Part shown: positions 1-5,557 of the stretch, piece by piece
How positions within the stretch are numbered: position 1 is the stretch's first letter
Layout: the number at the start of each line of letters is the position of its first letter
Source of the DNA: a virus
Length of the DNA stretch: 21,911 nt
Reading direction: 5' to 3' (one strand)
Virus record (IMG/VR): IMGVR_UViG_3300008116_000610
Span: 1-21,911 of that record
The notes under the pieces: generated by a model
Databases searched by the model: none
Told to the model about the DNA's origin: nothing
The model's input: only the letters and a program-made list of their open reading frames with translations
Program-made: the position numbers and the translations under genes

Positions 1-788
1 GTCTCATCACTATCCATGTTCGCAGTAATCGCAGGGTCTAACGCCACCACAATCCTATTCATGTTCGGTGCCTCTGCCAACCTCGCCTTCTTAATAATCT
101 CCCTGTTCCACAGCAATCCATCCTTATCATCCAACCACACCCCCAAGAACAAGTGAGCGTATCTATGTGGGTTCTCCACCTTCGACTTCTCGGCAGCCTT
201 CACAAACGACTCACTCAAGTTCTGCTTATTATCCAAGTATGTCGTGTGGATGTAAGTCGTATCATCCCTCTTGTCCCTGACAAACTGCTTATATATCCAA
301 TGACTCTTGAAACTAGGGTTCATCACCAAGATCACCCTGTTCGGCCTATCCTTTGCCCTGATCGACAAATCAATCTTGTCAAACACATCCTCATCTCCCA
401 ATTCTTCAGCTTCATCCAATACCCATGTCGTCACATTAGCAATCGACTTCAAGTTTGCAGTCGCAGTACCATGGTTCGTCTTAATACCCCTGAACAATAT
501 CTTCGACCCTGTCCGCTTATTAATAATCTCGGTCTGAGTAATCTCAAAATCACCCTCCTTACCCATTATCTCAATCTTATCAATAAATTCAGGGATAATC
601 GAAATAAACGCAGACACCAATGTCCATCTAGTAAACAATATCACATGACCCTTCTCATAAGTCAAGTTTAAGAGAAACAAGGCCAATGTCCATGACTTAC
701 CCGAACCACGACCACCTGTAATCAAGTAGTACCTAGTCTCAGGATTCTCATAGAATAAAGGCTTGTAGTCAGGTAAGAGCTGAATCAT
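1..788 (-). CDS. terL: Phage terminase large subunit (N-terminal ATPase part; 3' end outside window)
   Basis: This is the DNA-packaging motor ATPase and headful nuclease that pumps phage DNA into the prohead. The 262 visible residues hold a Walker A motif (GGRGSGKS, residues 25-32), a Walker B motif with catalytic acid (TWVLDEAEE, 121-129; D125, E126), a motif-III-like VMNPS (155-159), and the start of the RNase H-like nuclease domain (VVALDPAIT, with D251 as first metal ligand). The pattern fits the PBSX/Terminase_3 type. The frame is open to the left edge, so about 150-200 residues are missing. The start ATG (788-786) follows directly on a duplicated 52-base segment. It lies downstream of the small-subunit candidate on the same strand and opens the packaging and head arm, which continues leftward out of the window. 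Confidence 0.95.
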   Translation of the reverse strand, partial: MIQLLPDYKPLFYENPETRYYLITGGRGSGKSWTLALFLLNLTYEKGHVILFTRWTLVSAFISIIPEFIDKIEIMGKEGDFEITQTEIINKRTGSKILFRGIKTNHGTATANLKSIANVTTWVLDEAEELGDEDVFDKIDLSIRAKDRPNRVILVMNPSFKSHWIYKQFVRDKRDDTTYIHTTYLDNKQNLSESFVKAAEKSKVENPHRYAHLFLGVWLDDKDGLLWNREIIKKARLAEAPNMNRIVVALDPAITANMDSDE

Positions 789-885
789 TGAATATCTGAA
801 TTTTCACCATTTTGATTTTCCGTTTCATTCCTATACACTCAAGATAGGGGGTACCCCCTTTTTTGAATATCTGAATTTTCACCAT
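769..885 (-). CDS. Possible 38-residue ORF spanning the terS-terL gap
   Basis: A small reading frame with an ATG at 885-883 crosses the gap between the two terminase genes and overlaps the terL start by 20 bases. It begins MVKIQIF, and the same seven residues recur exactly 25 codons later, because the underlying DNA is duplicated with a 75-base (in-frame) period. The frame-preserving period hints at coding, but the ORF is short, has no recognisable family, and may simply result from a duplicated leader. I do not regard it as a firm gene. Confidence 0.2.
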   Translation of the reverse strand: MVKIQIFKKGGTPYLECIGMKRKIKMVKIQIFNDSALT

Positions 886-915
886 TTGGGTTTTCCAACC
901 AGTTCCCCTACACTC
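789..915. repeat. 75-base-period direct duplication upstream of terL
   Basis: Two copies of a segment lie at 789-840 and 864-915. The first 24 bases (789-812 and 864-887) are identical. The rest is diverged but still aligns without gaps and ends in the same TACACTC. The left copy ends exactly one base before the terL start codon, so what is duplicated is the terL translation leader. Between the copies sits the palindrome AGGGGGTACCCCCT (846-859) followed by a run of T on the plus strand. Its role is unknown; it could shape translation or transcript processing between the terminase genes. Confidence 0.8.
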
Positions 916-932
916 ACAAGTATACCCTCCCC

Positions 933-1283
933 CTATTCTTCCGTATCTTCCTCATTTTCAGCGTGTTGTATTGCTACCTTGATAGTTTCTATTTGTTCGA
1001 ACTCGATTTGTTCCGCTTCTTTGAACTCAATCTCTTTATTCAACCAACTAATAGGCGGAGCAATCGATTCACCATTTGTAGTCACGTCTATTTGTTGTTT
1101 GGGTAGCCCATATCGGTAACTAAGCCAAAGTTTCAACGCTCCCGTATCACCTTGTTGACATTTGTAAAATAGGGCTTTCCAAATTTCATCTGGAACGCTA
1201 ATTGCATCCATACTTTCAACCAACTTTACTTCGTTAACTTTTGGTTTCCTTCCAGAACCTTCGCGTTTTCCTCCTTTTGGCAT
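933..1283 (-). CDS. terS: Terminase small subunit candidate
   Basis: This is probably the DNA-recognition partner of the large terminase, binding the packaging site and delivering DNA to the motor. The 116-residue protein starts MPKGGKREGSGRKPK, a basic glycine-rich N-terminus common in phage small terminases. It continues with a helical segment (about residues 20-65) containing KLWLSYRYGLPKQQ, which resembles the 'YVYGKPKQ' stretch of that family, and ends in a long acidic tail (about 80-116). Position supports the call: same strand and immediately upstream of the large subunit, separated by 144 bases holding a duplication. The gene is first in the leftward transcript and has a promoter-like element just upstream. 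No enzymatic motif is present. A small DNA-binding protein of other function is the main alternative. Confidence 0.75.
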   Translation of the reverse strand: MPKGGKREGSGRKPKVNEVKLVESMDAISVPDEIWKALFYKCQQGDTGALKLWLSYRYGLPKQQIDVTTNGESIAPPISWLNKEIEFKEAEQIEFEQIETIKVAIQHAENEEDTEE

Positions 1284-1334
1284 AAATAAACAATTTCCTT
1301 ACATCCGTAATAATCTATGAAAAATCCGATTAAT

Positions 1335-1364
1335 CAAAACTAACTAATTTAGACTAATTATAAA
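1335..1364 (-). promoter_or_regulatory. Candidate Bacteroidota promoter for the terminase transcript
   Basis: On the minus strand TAGTTTTG (1342-1335) matches the Bacteroidota -7 consensus TAnnTTTG. Upstream, TTTA (1364-1361) is a one-mismatch version of the -33 TTTG, 18 bases away. It faces the terminase small-subunit gene with a leader of roughly 45 bases. The -33 match is imperfect and the region is very AT-rich, so this is a moderate call. Confidence 0.45.
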
Positions 1365-1385
1365 TTAATTAATTATAAACAATTA

Positions 1386-1416
1386 TTTGCAACTATTAAA
1401 AACCTTTGTAACTTTG
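1386..1416 (+). promoter_or_regulatory. Bacteroidota-type promoter of the rightward early operon
   Basis: TTTG (1386-1389) and TAACTTTG (1409-1416) are separated by exactly 19 bases, the textbook arrangement for the Bacteroidota housekeeping sigma factor (TTTG-N19-TAnnTTTG). It lies 33 bases upstream of the first rightward gene. Together with the opposite-facing candidate at 1335-1364 it makes 1284-1448 a divergent control region for early genes and packaging genes. Confidence 0.75.
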
Positions 1417-1448
1417 CTACATGTTTAACTCAAAACCAATTTCAAACT

Positions 1449-1655
1449 ATGAAAAATTACCGTTTAACCTACAAAAAACTAGACCGTCATGGTATGTATG
1501 AAACAATTTTCACAACAATTATTCAGGCAAAAAGCGCACGTGGAGCTAAAATGAAGGCTAAAAATTTAGCTCCTTTCAATTGGAGCTCGAGGGATATTAT
1601 AAGCCTGGAAAGCGAATTGAATTTAAAATTGGATAAAATTGAATTTAACTACTGA
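1449..1655 (+). CDS. Small hypothetical protein, first early gene
   Basis: A 68-residue protein, basic in its first two thirds (about residues 1-45) and more acidic at the end. It resembles no family I recognise. The middle (AKSARGAKMKAKNLAP, about residues 27-42) is alanine/lysine-rich and probably helical. It is the first gene behind the strong promoter at 1386-1416 and has an A-rich leader without a Shine-Dalgarno sequence, as is normal in this phylum. As the promoter-proximal gene of an early transcript it may be a host-takeover protein, but that is inference from position only. Confidence 0.65.
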   Translation: MKNYRLTYKKLDRHGMYETIFTTIIQAKSARGAKMKAKNLAPFNWSSRDIISLESELNLKLDKIEFNY

Positions 1656-1659
1656 AAAA

Positions 1660-1767
1660 ATGAAAAAAGGACTTAAAGTAATTGGTAAAATTTTGTATGT
1701 AATCATTGGATTTTTACCAATCCTATTTTTGGGATATTTATTAGGACTTAAATTATTAGCTAACTAA
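1660..1767 (+). CDS. 35-residue single-span membrane peptide
   Basis: A short frame starting MKKGLKVIGK with one hydrophobic stretch (about residues 11-33, ILYVIIGFLPILFLGYLLGLKLL), so probably an inner-membrane peptide with a basic N-terminus on the cytoplasmic side. It starts five bases after the stop of the preceding gene and is followed within 16 bases by the next, so it sits inside a compact operon. No family is recognisable. The lysine cap plus hydrophobic core and the tight spacing make it more likely real than chance. Confidence 0.5.
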   Translation: MKKGLKVIGKILYVIIGFLPILFLGYLLGLKLLAN

Positions 1768-1783
1768 AAACACAAAACACAAC

Positions 1784-2044
1784 ATGGAAAATTTTGATTT
1801 TTACATTGACAGAAAAGTAAGTATATGGGTACGGGAATTTCACTCGCTAGAGGCTGAATCTTTGGAGGAAGCAAAGGAAAAAATGCTTGAAGAGTTTGAT
1901 AATGGCTATGGGGATTATCTATGTGACAGAGAGGAATTTTGGGATACTTACACGGAATTAACACCTAGTCAAAATGGCGGAAATTCAACGGCTGAATTAT
2001 ATTTTGAAAAAACAAATCAATTGATAAAAAATAATAAGGATTAA
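1784..2044 (+). CDS. Small acidic hypothetical protein
   Basis: An 86-residue acidic protein, rich in Glu, Asp and aromatic residues. After an N-terminal strand-like segment (MENFDFYIDRKVSIWVREF) comes a helix with the pattern SLEAESLEEAKEKMLEEF (about residues 21-38). This strand-helix start resembles small single-domain proteins seen in Bacteroidota plasmids and phages, but I cannot name a family. Cys47 is its only cysteine. It lies in the first early cluster, with an A-rich leader. Confidence 0.65.
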   Translation: MENFDFYIDRKVSIWVREFHSLEAESLEEAKEKMLEEFDNGYGDYLCDREEFWDTYTELTPSQNGGNSTAELYFEKTNQLIKNNKD

Positions 2045-2059
2045 ATTTTAACTAAAAAC

Positions 2060-2335
2060 ATGGAAAATCTAATTAAAGAAATCAATTCTATTCTAGAAAA
2101 CTATGGTTCGTTTTCAATTTATGAACTAGATAAAAAACAAGAATCAATTTTTGTAAGTCAGTTAGGGCAATACATTGGACTTGCTGAATACTTTGCCCTA
2201 GATTTTTGCGGAATTTCTATCTACGATTCCAATGGATTTAATAGCAATTATAAACTAAAATATGAGGATTTAAGCGAAAATACACTAACTGAAATTTTAA
2301 ACCTTTGCCAGCAATGGGAAAAGGAATCAATTTAA
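2060..2335 (+). CDS. Small acidic hypothetical protein
   Basis: A 91-residue protein, starting MENLIKEINSILENYGSFSIYELD. The N-terminal half looks like an amphipathic helix followed by short strands; the C-terminal part (SENTLTEILNLCQQWEKESI) is again helical. No catalytic motif or metal-site pattern is visible. It follows the preceding gene by 15 bases, with the leader AACTAAAAACATGG, almost the same as other leaders in this cluster, so the genes share a translation-start style. Function unknown. Confidence 0.65.
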   Translation: MENLIKEINSILENYGSFSIYELDKKQESIFVSQLGQYIGLAEYFALDFCGISIYDSNGFNSNYKLKYEDLSENTLTEILNLCQQWEKESI

Positions 2336-2355
2336 TCTAATTAAACTAAAAAATC

Positions 2356-2925
2356 ATGATCAAACTATTAGGAAAAGCAAATAGCAAGCTCCAAAAAACA
2401 GAAGAATACTTTAATGTAAAAATTTTCAATTTCTCAATTCCAGCGGGAAATGACAAAAAAACGGGAAAACTTATTTGCGCTTTTGCAAAAGAATGTTTAA
2501 AGCTATGTTATGCAAAAAAGGGAAATTACCGTTTTACCAGCGTAGAAAAAGGAATGAGCTACCGCTACGAATTAAGCAAGCAAGAAAATTTTATGATACA
2601 TGATTCAGGGGATTTCTATTCCCCTAGTTACTTTGCAAAATGGTTACAAATTGCGCGTTTGAATCCGTCCGTCCGTTTCTATGCATATACAAAGAGTCAC
2701 TCTTTTATCCGTGGTAATTTTGATATTCCAGAAAATTTTGACCTTATTTTTTCCCTAGGTTCAAAAAATGACGAATTAATAAACCTAGATACTGAAAGGC
2801 ACGCTAAAATTTTCGATTCATTGGAGGAATTAGAGAGTAACGGATATTTTGATTCCAGCGTTTACGATTTAAACGCCACAAAATGGATTTCAGCAAATAA
2901 GAAAGTAGGACTAATAATTCACTAA
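2356..2925 (+). CDS. GP88-like phage protein
   Basis: A 189-residue protein with the hallmarks of the GP88 family (first seen in mycobacteriophage, spread among phages and plasmids, function unproven). The marks are a cysteine cluster at residues 41-51 (C41, C47, C51, ending in CYAKKG), the block HDSGDFYSPSYFAKWL (82-97), and FYAYTKSHSF (108-117). The Cys cluster could bind a metal, possibly an iron-sulfur cluster. The family usually runs 200-300 residues, so this copy is on the short side and its C-terminus lacks the later cysteines I would expect in longer members. It is followed directly by a strong terminator and is the last gene of the first early transcript. Confidence 0.7.
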   Translation: MIKLLGKANSKLQKTEEYFNVKIFNFSIPAGNDKKTGKLICAFAKECLKLCYAKKGNYRFTSVEKGMSYRYELSKQENFMIHDSGDFYSPSYFAKWLQIARLNPSVRFYAYTKSHSFIRGNFDIPENFDLIFSLGSKNDELINLDTERHAKIFDSLEELESNGYFDSSVYDLNATKWISANKKVGLIIH

Positions 2926-2929
2926 TTGC

Positions 2930-2956
2930 AGGGACCTATTTAGGTCCCTTTTTTTT
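2930..2956 (+). terminator. Rho-independent terminator
   Basis: AGGGACCTA (2930-2938) pairs with TAGGTCCCT (2941-2949) around a minimal loop and is followed by eight T. It sits four bases after the GP88-like gene and closes the first early transcript, though the next gene starts only 24 bases later and must be read through or have its own start. Confidence 0.85.
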
Positions 2957-2979
2957 ACTAAATAAAAACCAATCAAAAC

Positions 2980-3207
2980 ATGCAAACCGAAAAAATCAAT
3001 TTAGACCAAGATATTAATACAAATAAACTTTTGGCCCGCCTAATTATTTTACTTAGAAAATTACCAGATTTATATCATCCTAACTATGAATCAATAGCCC
3101 GCCAACTTGTTAGGGATAATTTTGAATCTGGAAAAATAAAAGCCTTTGAAGATCATTTTATTCTATTTTCAATCGGTCGGCCTTCCGTATTTGACCAAGT
3201 TAAATAA
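2980..3207 (+). CDS. Small hypothetical protein between two terminators
   Basis: A 75-residue, mostly helical protein with the stretch NKLLARLIILLRKLPDLYHPNYESIARQLVRD split over about residues 15-46; no known motif. The C-terminal half contains a possible small DNA-binding or protein-protein surface but nothing diagnostic. It is isolated: a strong terminator lies just upstream (2930-2956) and another directly after its stop (3208-3232). No promoter match is visible in the 23-base leader, so it probably depends on read-through, which would give it a low expression level. Confidence 0.6.
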   Translation: MQTEKINLDQDINTNKLLARLIILLRKLPDLYHPNYESIARQLVRDNFESGKIKAFEDHFILFSIGRPSVFDQVK

Positions 3208-3232
3208 GGGGATTAATATCCCCCCTTTTTTT
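3208..3232 (+). terminator. Rho-independent terminator
   Basis: GGGGAT (3208-3213), loop TAAT, ATCCCC (3218-3223), then CC and seven T. It begins one base after the stop codon of the preceding gene and isolates the accessory block from the iteron region to the right. Confidence 0.85.
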
Positions 3233-3376
3233 AAGCCTATTTTAAGCCGTTTTAAGACCTTCAAATTCTTTGCCTATGTAATGATACCAAAATAAAAATA
3301 TCGCCACGCTACGGGCTTAAAAATAGCCCGTGTTGACTTACTAGGTTTAGCCTTGCCATGCCATGCCGTGACGCGC

Positions 3377-3408
3377 CCGACCGCGACCAATGGCGGCCGA
3401 CCGCGACC
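3377..3408. repeat. GC-rich 20-base-period direct repeat
   Basis: CCGACCGCGACC occurs at 3377-3388 and again at 3397-3408. The surrounding bases (CGACCGCGTGACCG, and the CCATG repeats just before) extend the GC-rich character from about 3350 to 3418. Its base composition is unlike anything else in the window. Confidence 0.75.
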
Positions 3409-3424
3409 GCGTGACCGTACCCCA

Positions 3425-3593
3425 TAGTGTAAAACATGGGGTAGTGGAAAACATGGCCTAGTGGAAAACATGGGGTAGTGGAAAACAGAACCAGTTCTGG
3501 AACCAGTTCTAACTGGTTACACTCGACCCATAGTGGAAAACAAAACCCATAGTGTAAAACAGAATCATTCTAAATAAGCCCTTAGTGGAAAAT
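3425..3593 (+). repeat. Seven-copy iteron-like array, core TAGTGKAAAAC
   Basis: Copies start at 3425, 3442, 3459, 3476, 3531, 3550 and 3583. The first four are spaced by exactly 17 bases (unit close to TAGTGGAAAACATGGGG); the last three are 55, 19 and 33 bases apart. Variation is confined mainly to one position (G or T) and the final base of the last copy. Regular direct repeats of this size are typical of initiator-binding iterons or cooperative repressor sites. Similar TAGTGRAAAA words occur in nearby genes (3935, 4264, 4277, 4883), possibly by chance. Confidence 0.85.
3489..3518. promoter_or_regulatory. Inverted repeat, candidate operator
   Basis: AACCAGTT (3501-3508) and AACTGGTT (3511-3518) form a perfect dyad with a two-base spacer, and AACCAGTTCT is also directly repeated at 3489-3498. 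The dyad lies within the iteron array, between copies four and five. Its shape suits a homodimeric regulator; no partner protein can be named. Confidence 0.5.
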
Positions 3594-3608
3594 AAAATTA
3601 ATTATTTA

Positions 3609-3639
3609 CTTGCATTGAATATAGAGTTTTGTAAATTCG
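3609..3639 (+). promoter_or_regulatory. Candidate promoter of the recombination/replication operon
   Basis: CTTG (3609-3612), then 19 bases, then TAAATTCG (3632-3639): one mismatch in each half to the Bacteroidota consensus but with the same 19-base spacing as the perfect promoter at 1386-1416. It is 21 bases upstream of the next gene and directly downstream of the iteron array, which could therefore control it. Confidence 0.45.
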
Positions 3640-3660
3640 CATACACTAAACACAAACAAT

Positions 3661-3900
3661 ATGTTAAAAGACCATTATTACTGCTTAGATTTTTCTGGCC
3701 TCACCCTAGAACTTGAATCCTTCGAGAACCAGGGCATTGCCTTAGAACTCTATTTCGGTGGGGGAAAGTCCCTGACCTTGGATATCTACGATGACCTGAC
3801 GGAGAAATTCTCAGACCACTACCGTATTATCTGTGCGGTGCTAGATCCCTTTATTGTAGAACAATTAGAACAAGAAGTCAAAAAATGCTTTACGAAATGA
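3661..3900 (+). CDS. Hypothetical protein, first gene of the second early operon
   Basis: A 79-residue acidic protein with alternating hydrophobic residues (CLDFSGLTLELESFENQG, about residues 8-25, then IALELYFGGGKSLTLDIYDD), so mainly beta, ending in a helix (FIVEQLEQEVKKCFTK). No family is recognised. It is the first gene after the iteron array and promoter candidate, and its stop overlaps the ATG of the next gene (ATGA), so the two are translationally coupled. A regulator role would fit the position but nothing in the sequence shows it. Confidence 0.65.
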   Translation: MLKDHYYCLDFSGLTLELESFENQGIALELYFGGGKSLTLDIYDDLTEKFSDHYRIICAVLDPFIVEQLEQEVKKCFTK

Positions 3901-4070
3901 TGTCAGCCCAAGAGTACGGTGTACTAAAGGGCTATAGTGAAAAATCAACCCGAGTTCATCAGATTATCAGGTCTGGTAAATTTCCTAGTGAATGGGTGCA
4001 AGCACCTAAGAAGATAGGGAATCAATGGATAGTATTTGTAGATGTAAATTGGATTCGAGATGGTAGATGA
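3897..4070 (+). CDS. Small helix-turn-helix protein, excisionase/MerR-like
   Basis: A 57-residue protein beginning MMSAQEYGVLKGYSEKSTRVHQIIRSG in two overlapping segments, followed by KKIGNQWIVF. This is the layout of small winged-helix excisionase-type DNA binders: a helix-turn-helix (about residues 4-24) and a beta-hairpin wing ending in 'G..W.V'. Such proteins act as recombination directionality factors or transcription regulators. The ATG at 3897 overlaps the previous stop as ATGA; an in-frame ATG at 3885 would add four residues, and 3900 would remove one. No integrase is visible in this window, so a regulator of the adjacent iteron array is at least as likely as an excisionase. Confidence 0.6.
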   Translation: MMSAQEYGVLKGYSEKSTRVHQIIRSGKFPSEWVQAPKKIGNQWIVFVDVNWIRDGR

Positions 4071-4203
4071 GTTTATCGCCAAGCACTACGGGGAAATACC
4101 ACGAGAGAAGCGTATAGCAATAGTTACTACCTTCGAGCTTCTATGGGATAAGTACGGACTCAGGTACGCCAAGTCTGCTACTCTAAGACATCACAAGCCA
4201 TGA
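4060..4203 (+). CDS. 47-residue basic hypothetical protein
   Basis: A small basic, helical protein (MVDEFIAKHYGEIPREKR, then a helix TTFELLWDKYGLRYAKSATL), whose start lies inside the preceding gene and whose stop overlaps the next start (ATGA at 4200). Coupling at both ends in different frames supports a real gene. No known family; the arginine/lysine content would allow nucleic-acid contact. Confidence 0.5.
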   Translation: MVDEFIAKHYGEIPREKRIAIVTTFELLWDKYGLRYAKSATLRHHKP

Positions 4204-4367
4204 CCTGGGTCTATGTTTCCTGCTTCATGATTCTATCAGTCCTGATAGCTATAGGCATAGGTATAGTGAAAAAGCATAGTGAAAAATACTTCATAGTTGA
4301 CTTTCTCATAGCATCGACACTTCTAATACTCATTAATTTAATTTACTTAATCACATGGACGACCTAG
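4200..4367 (+). CDS. 55-residue membrane protein, two transmembrane segments
   Basis: Two hydrophobic stretches (about residues 4-23, ending IAIGIGIV; and 32-52, VDFLIASTLLILINLIYLI) are linked by a basic loop KKHSEKY, so the protein is probably an inner-membrane hairpin with the loop in the cytoplasm. It is coupled by ATGA to the preceding gene. Two copies of the TAGTGAAAAA word fall in its coding DNA (4264 and 4277). Function unknown; superinfection exclusion is one common role for such peptides, but that is speculation. Confidence 0.55.
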   Translation: MTWVYVSCFMILSVLIAIGIGIVKKHSEKYFIVDFLIASTLLILINLIYLITWTT

Positions 4368-4483
4368 TAAAAACATTAGACCAATTAATCGGAGAACTTT
4401 ACTTAATTAAAACAAACACAAAAACACATGAAAGAACTCATTTCAATCCAGGCGGAGCTGAAAGCTCCAAAGAATCAGTTTAA
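4355..4483 (+). CDS. Possible 42-residue ORF before the ERF gene
   Basis: A frame beginning MDDLVKTLDQLIGELYLIKT overlaps the end of the previous gene by 13 bases and the ERF gene start by 56 bases in another frame. The first 24 codons look protein-like (amphipathic helix); the rest is read out of frame from the ERF gene and looks arbitrary. It may be a genuine small gene or just a leader of the ERF message. Confidence 0.25.
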   Translation: MDDLVKTLDQLIGELYLIKTNTKTHERTHFNPGGAESSKESV

Positions 4484-4961
4484 CGCATTCGGTAAATACA
4501 AGTACCGATCTTGCGAGGACATCCTAGAGGCTTTAAAGCCCCTTCTGTTGAAGTACGAATGTACTTTGACTATTGAGGATGAGATTAAAGAAGTAGTAGG
4601 TATTGTATTCGTTGAATCTACTGCTGCTATTCAGGTTGATAAAGAAGGTAGAACAGAAGGCAGAGCGGTTACAGCACAGGCTGGCATCGACATCAACCGC
4701 AAGGGTATGGATATAGCCCAGTCGTTCGGGAGCAGCAGCTCATATTCTCGAAAGTATGCACTCTCGGGTCTCCTGTTAATCGATGATACCAAAGACCCTG
4801 ATAGTACAAATGACCATGGTGCAAAAAAGGAAGAGCTTAGTCCAAAGCATCCTAAGTGGCAAGGTGCCAAGGATTCACTAGCTAGTGGAAAAGTAACTAT
4901 TGAGCAGATTAAGGCTGTTTACATTCTTACAGCTGAAAACGAGAAACTTCTACTAGGATGA
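4428..4961 (+). CDS. erf: ERF-family single-strand annealing protein
   Basis: A recombinase of the ERF superfamily, which anneals complementary single strands during phage recombination and replication restart. The 177-residue protein carries the family signature near its N-terminus: ELKAPKNQFNAFGKYKYR followed by SCEDILEALKPLLLKYECTL (about residues 9-46). The glycine-rich middle has QSFGSSSSYSRKYALSGLLLIDD, split across about residues 96-121, matching the conserved SYxRRYaL..LL.i.d block. The C-terminal third is a charged linker and short helical tail. Its stop overlaps the start of the exonuclease gene by four bases, the usual exonuclease-annealase pairing as in lambda Red. It acts in the cytoplasm on resected DNA ends. 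Confidence 0.9.
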   Translation: MKELISIQAELKAPKNQFNAFGKYKYRSCEDILEALKPLLLKYECTLTIEDEIKEVVGIVFVESTAAIQVDKEGRTEGRAVTAQAGIDINRKGMDIAQSFGSSSSYSRKYALSGLLLIDDTKDPDSTNDHGAKKEELSPKHPKWQGAKDSLASGKVTIEQIKAVYILTAENEKLLLG

Positions 4962-5557
4962 ATTTTAAATGCAGAGCAAGTGCCTTGGGTAAGTTAATGA
5001 CTAGCCCAAGGTCTAAGTCTGAAACACTATCTCAGACTACAAAGAGCTACCTAGAGGAATGGGTAAAAGAGCAGATTTACGGAGTTAAGAAGCAGATAAA
5101 TTCTAAGTACTTGCAGAAGGGATTGGCCTTGGAGGATCAGGCTATAGAGTTCTATTCTGTTGCTATGGATAAGGACTTTATGATTAAGAACCTAGACCAC
5201 TTTGAGGATGATTTCTTCACAGGGACTCCTGACTGTATGCACGAGGGTATAGTCTATGACTTCAAGACCTCATGGGACTGCTTTACATTCCCTCTGTTCG
5301 ACCAAGAGCCTGACATGTGGTACTACTATCAGCTCCAGGTTTATATGCACCTGACAGGACTTAGAAAGGCCAAGTTGGTATATACTCTTCAGGATACTCC
5401 TGACTACCTGACTCATGAAGAGCCTGTAAGCTACGCTCATGTAGACAACAGCTATAGAGTAAAAGAGTTTGAGATAGACTATGACCCCATAGTAATTGAG
5501 ACGGCTAAGGCTAAGGTATTGGAGTGTAGGGAATATGTTAAAGAACTACTAGCATGA
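4958..5557 (+). CDS. YqaJ-type PD-(D/E)XK recombination exonuclease
   Basis: A 199-residue nuclease of the lambda-exonuclease/YqaJ fold that degrades one strand of a DNA end and feeds single strands to the annealing protein encoded just before it. Core residues are visible: E59 in QKGLALEDQAIEF, D92 in FFTGTPDC, and D101-x-K103 in VYDFKTSWD. The helix after the core, YYYQLQVYMHLTG (about residues 122-134), carries the conserved QxxxYM pattern. The DxK in place of ExK is normal variation in this superfamily. It overlaps the ERF gene by four bases and the next gene by four bases. The pair forms a complete two-component recombination module. Confidence 0.88.
   Translation: MNFKCRASALGKLMTSPRSKSETLSQTTKSYLEEWVKEQIYGVKKQINSKYLQKGLALEDQAIEFYSVAMDKDFMIKNLDHFEDDFFTGTPDCMHEGIVYDFKTSWDCFTFPLFDQEPDMWYYYQLQVYMHLTGLRKAKLVYTLQDTPDYLTHEEPVSYAHVDNSYRVKEFEIDYDPIVIETAKAKVLECREYVKELLA

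Larger units (their letters stand above)
3233..3660. other. Non-coding control region with GC island, iterons and promoter
   Basis: This stretch of over 400 bases has no supportable gene. From left to right it holds a hairpin ACGGGCT-TAAAAAT-AGCCCGT (3311-3331), an abrupt GC-rich island (about 3340-3420) inside AT-rich DNA, a seven-copy repeat array (3425-3593), an inverted repeat between copies four and five, and a promoter-like pair at 3609-3639. The density of repeats ahead of an operon suggests an operator array or a replication origin. The minus-strand open frame across part of it is proline/arginine-rich and looks like chance. Confidence 0.7.

Noticed and set aside
153-671. Plus-strand open frame of 172 codons at the left edge
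   Set aside because: It lies opposite the terminase large subunit, whose Walker motifs and nuclease residues are read on the minus strand; the plus frame has no protein-like motifs.
846-864. GC palindrome followed by T run, terminator-like on the plus strand
   Set aside because: No plus-strand gene ends there; in the minus direction, where the terminase genes run, it has no T tract. Kept only as part of the repeat description.
3274-3471. Minus-strand frame of 65 codons over the GC-rich island
   Set aside because: Its Pro/Arg/Gly-rich composition follows from the GC repeats and it crosses the iteron array; no coding signature.
3425-3593. Repeat array considered as a CRISPR
   Set aside because: The units are 11-17 bases with too little spacer sequence and no cas genes nearby; iteron-like is the better reading.
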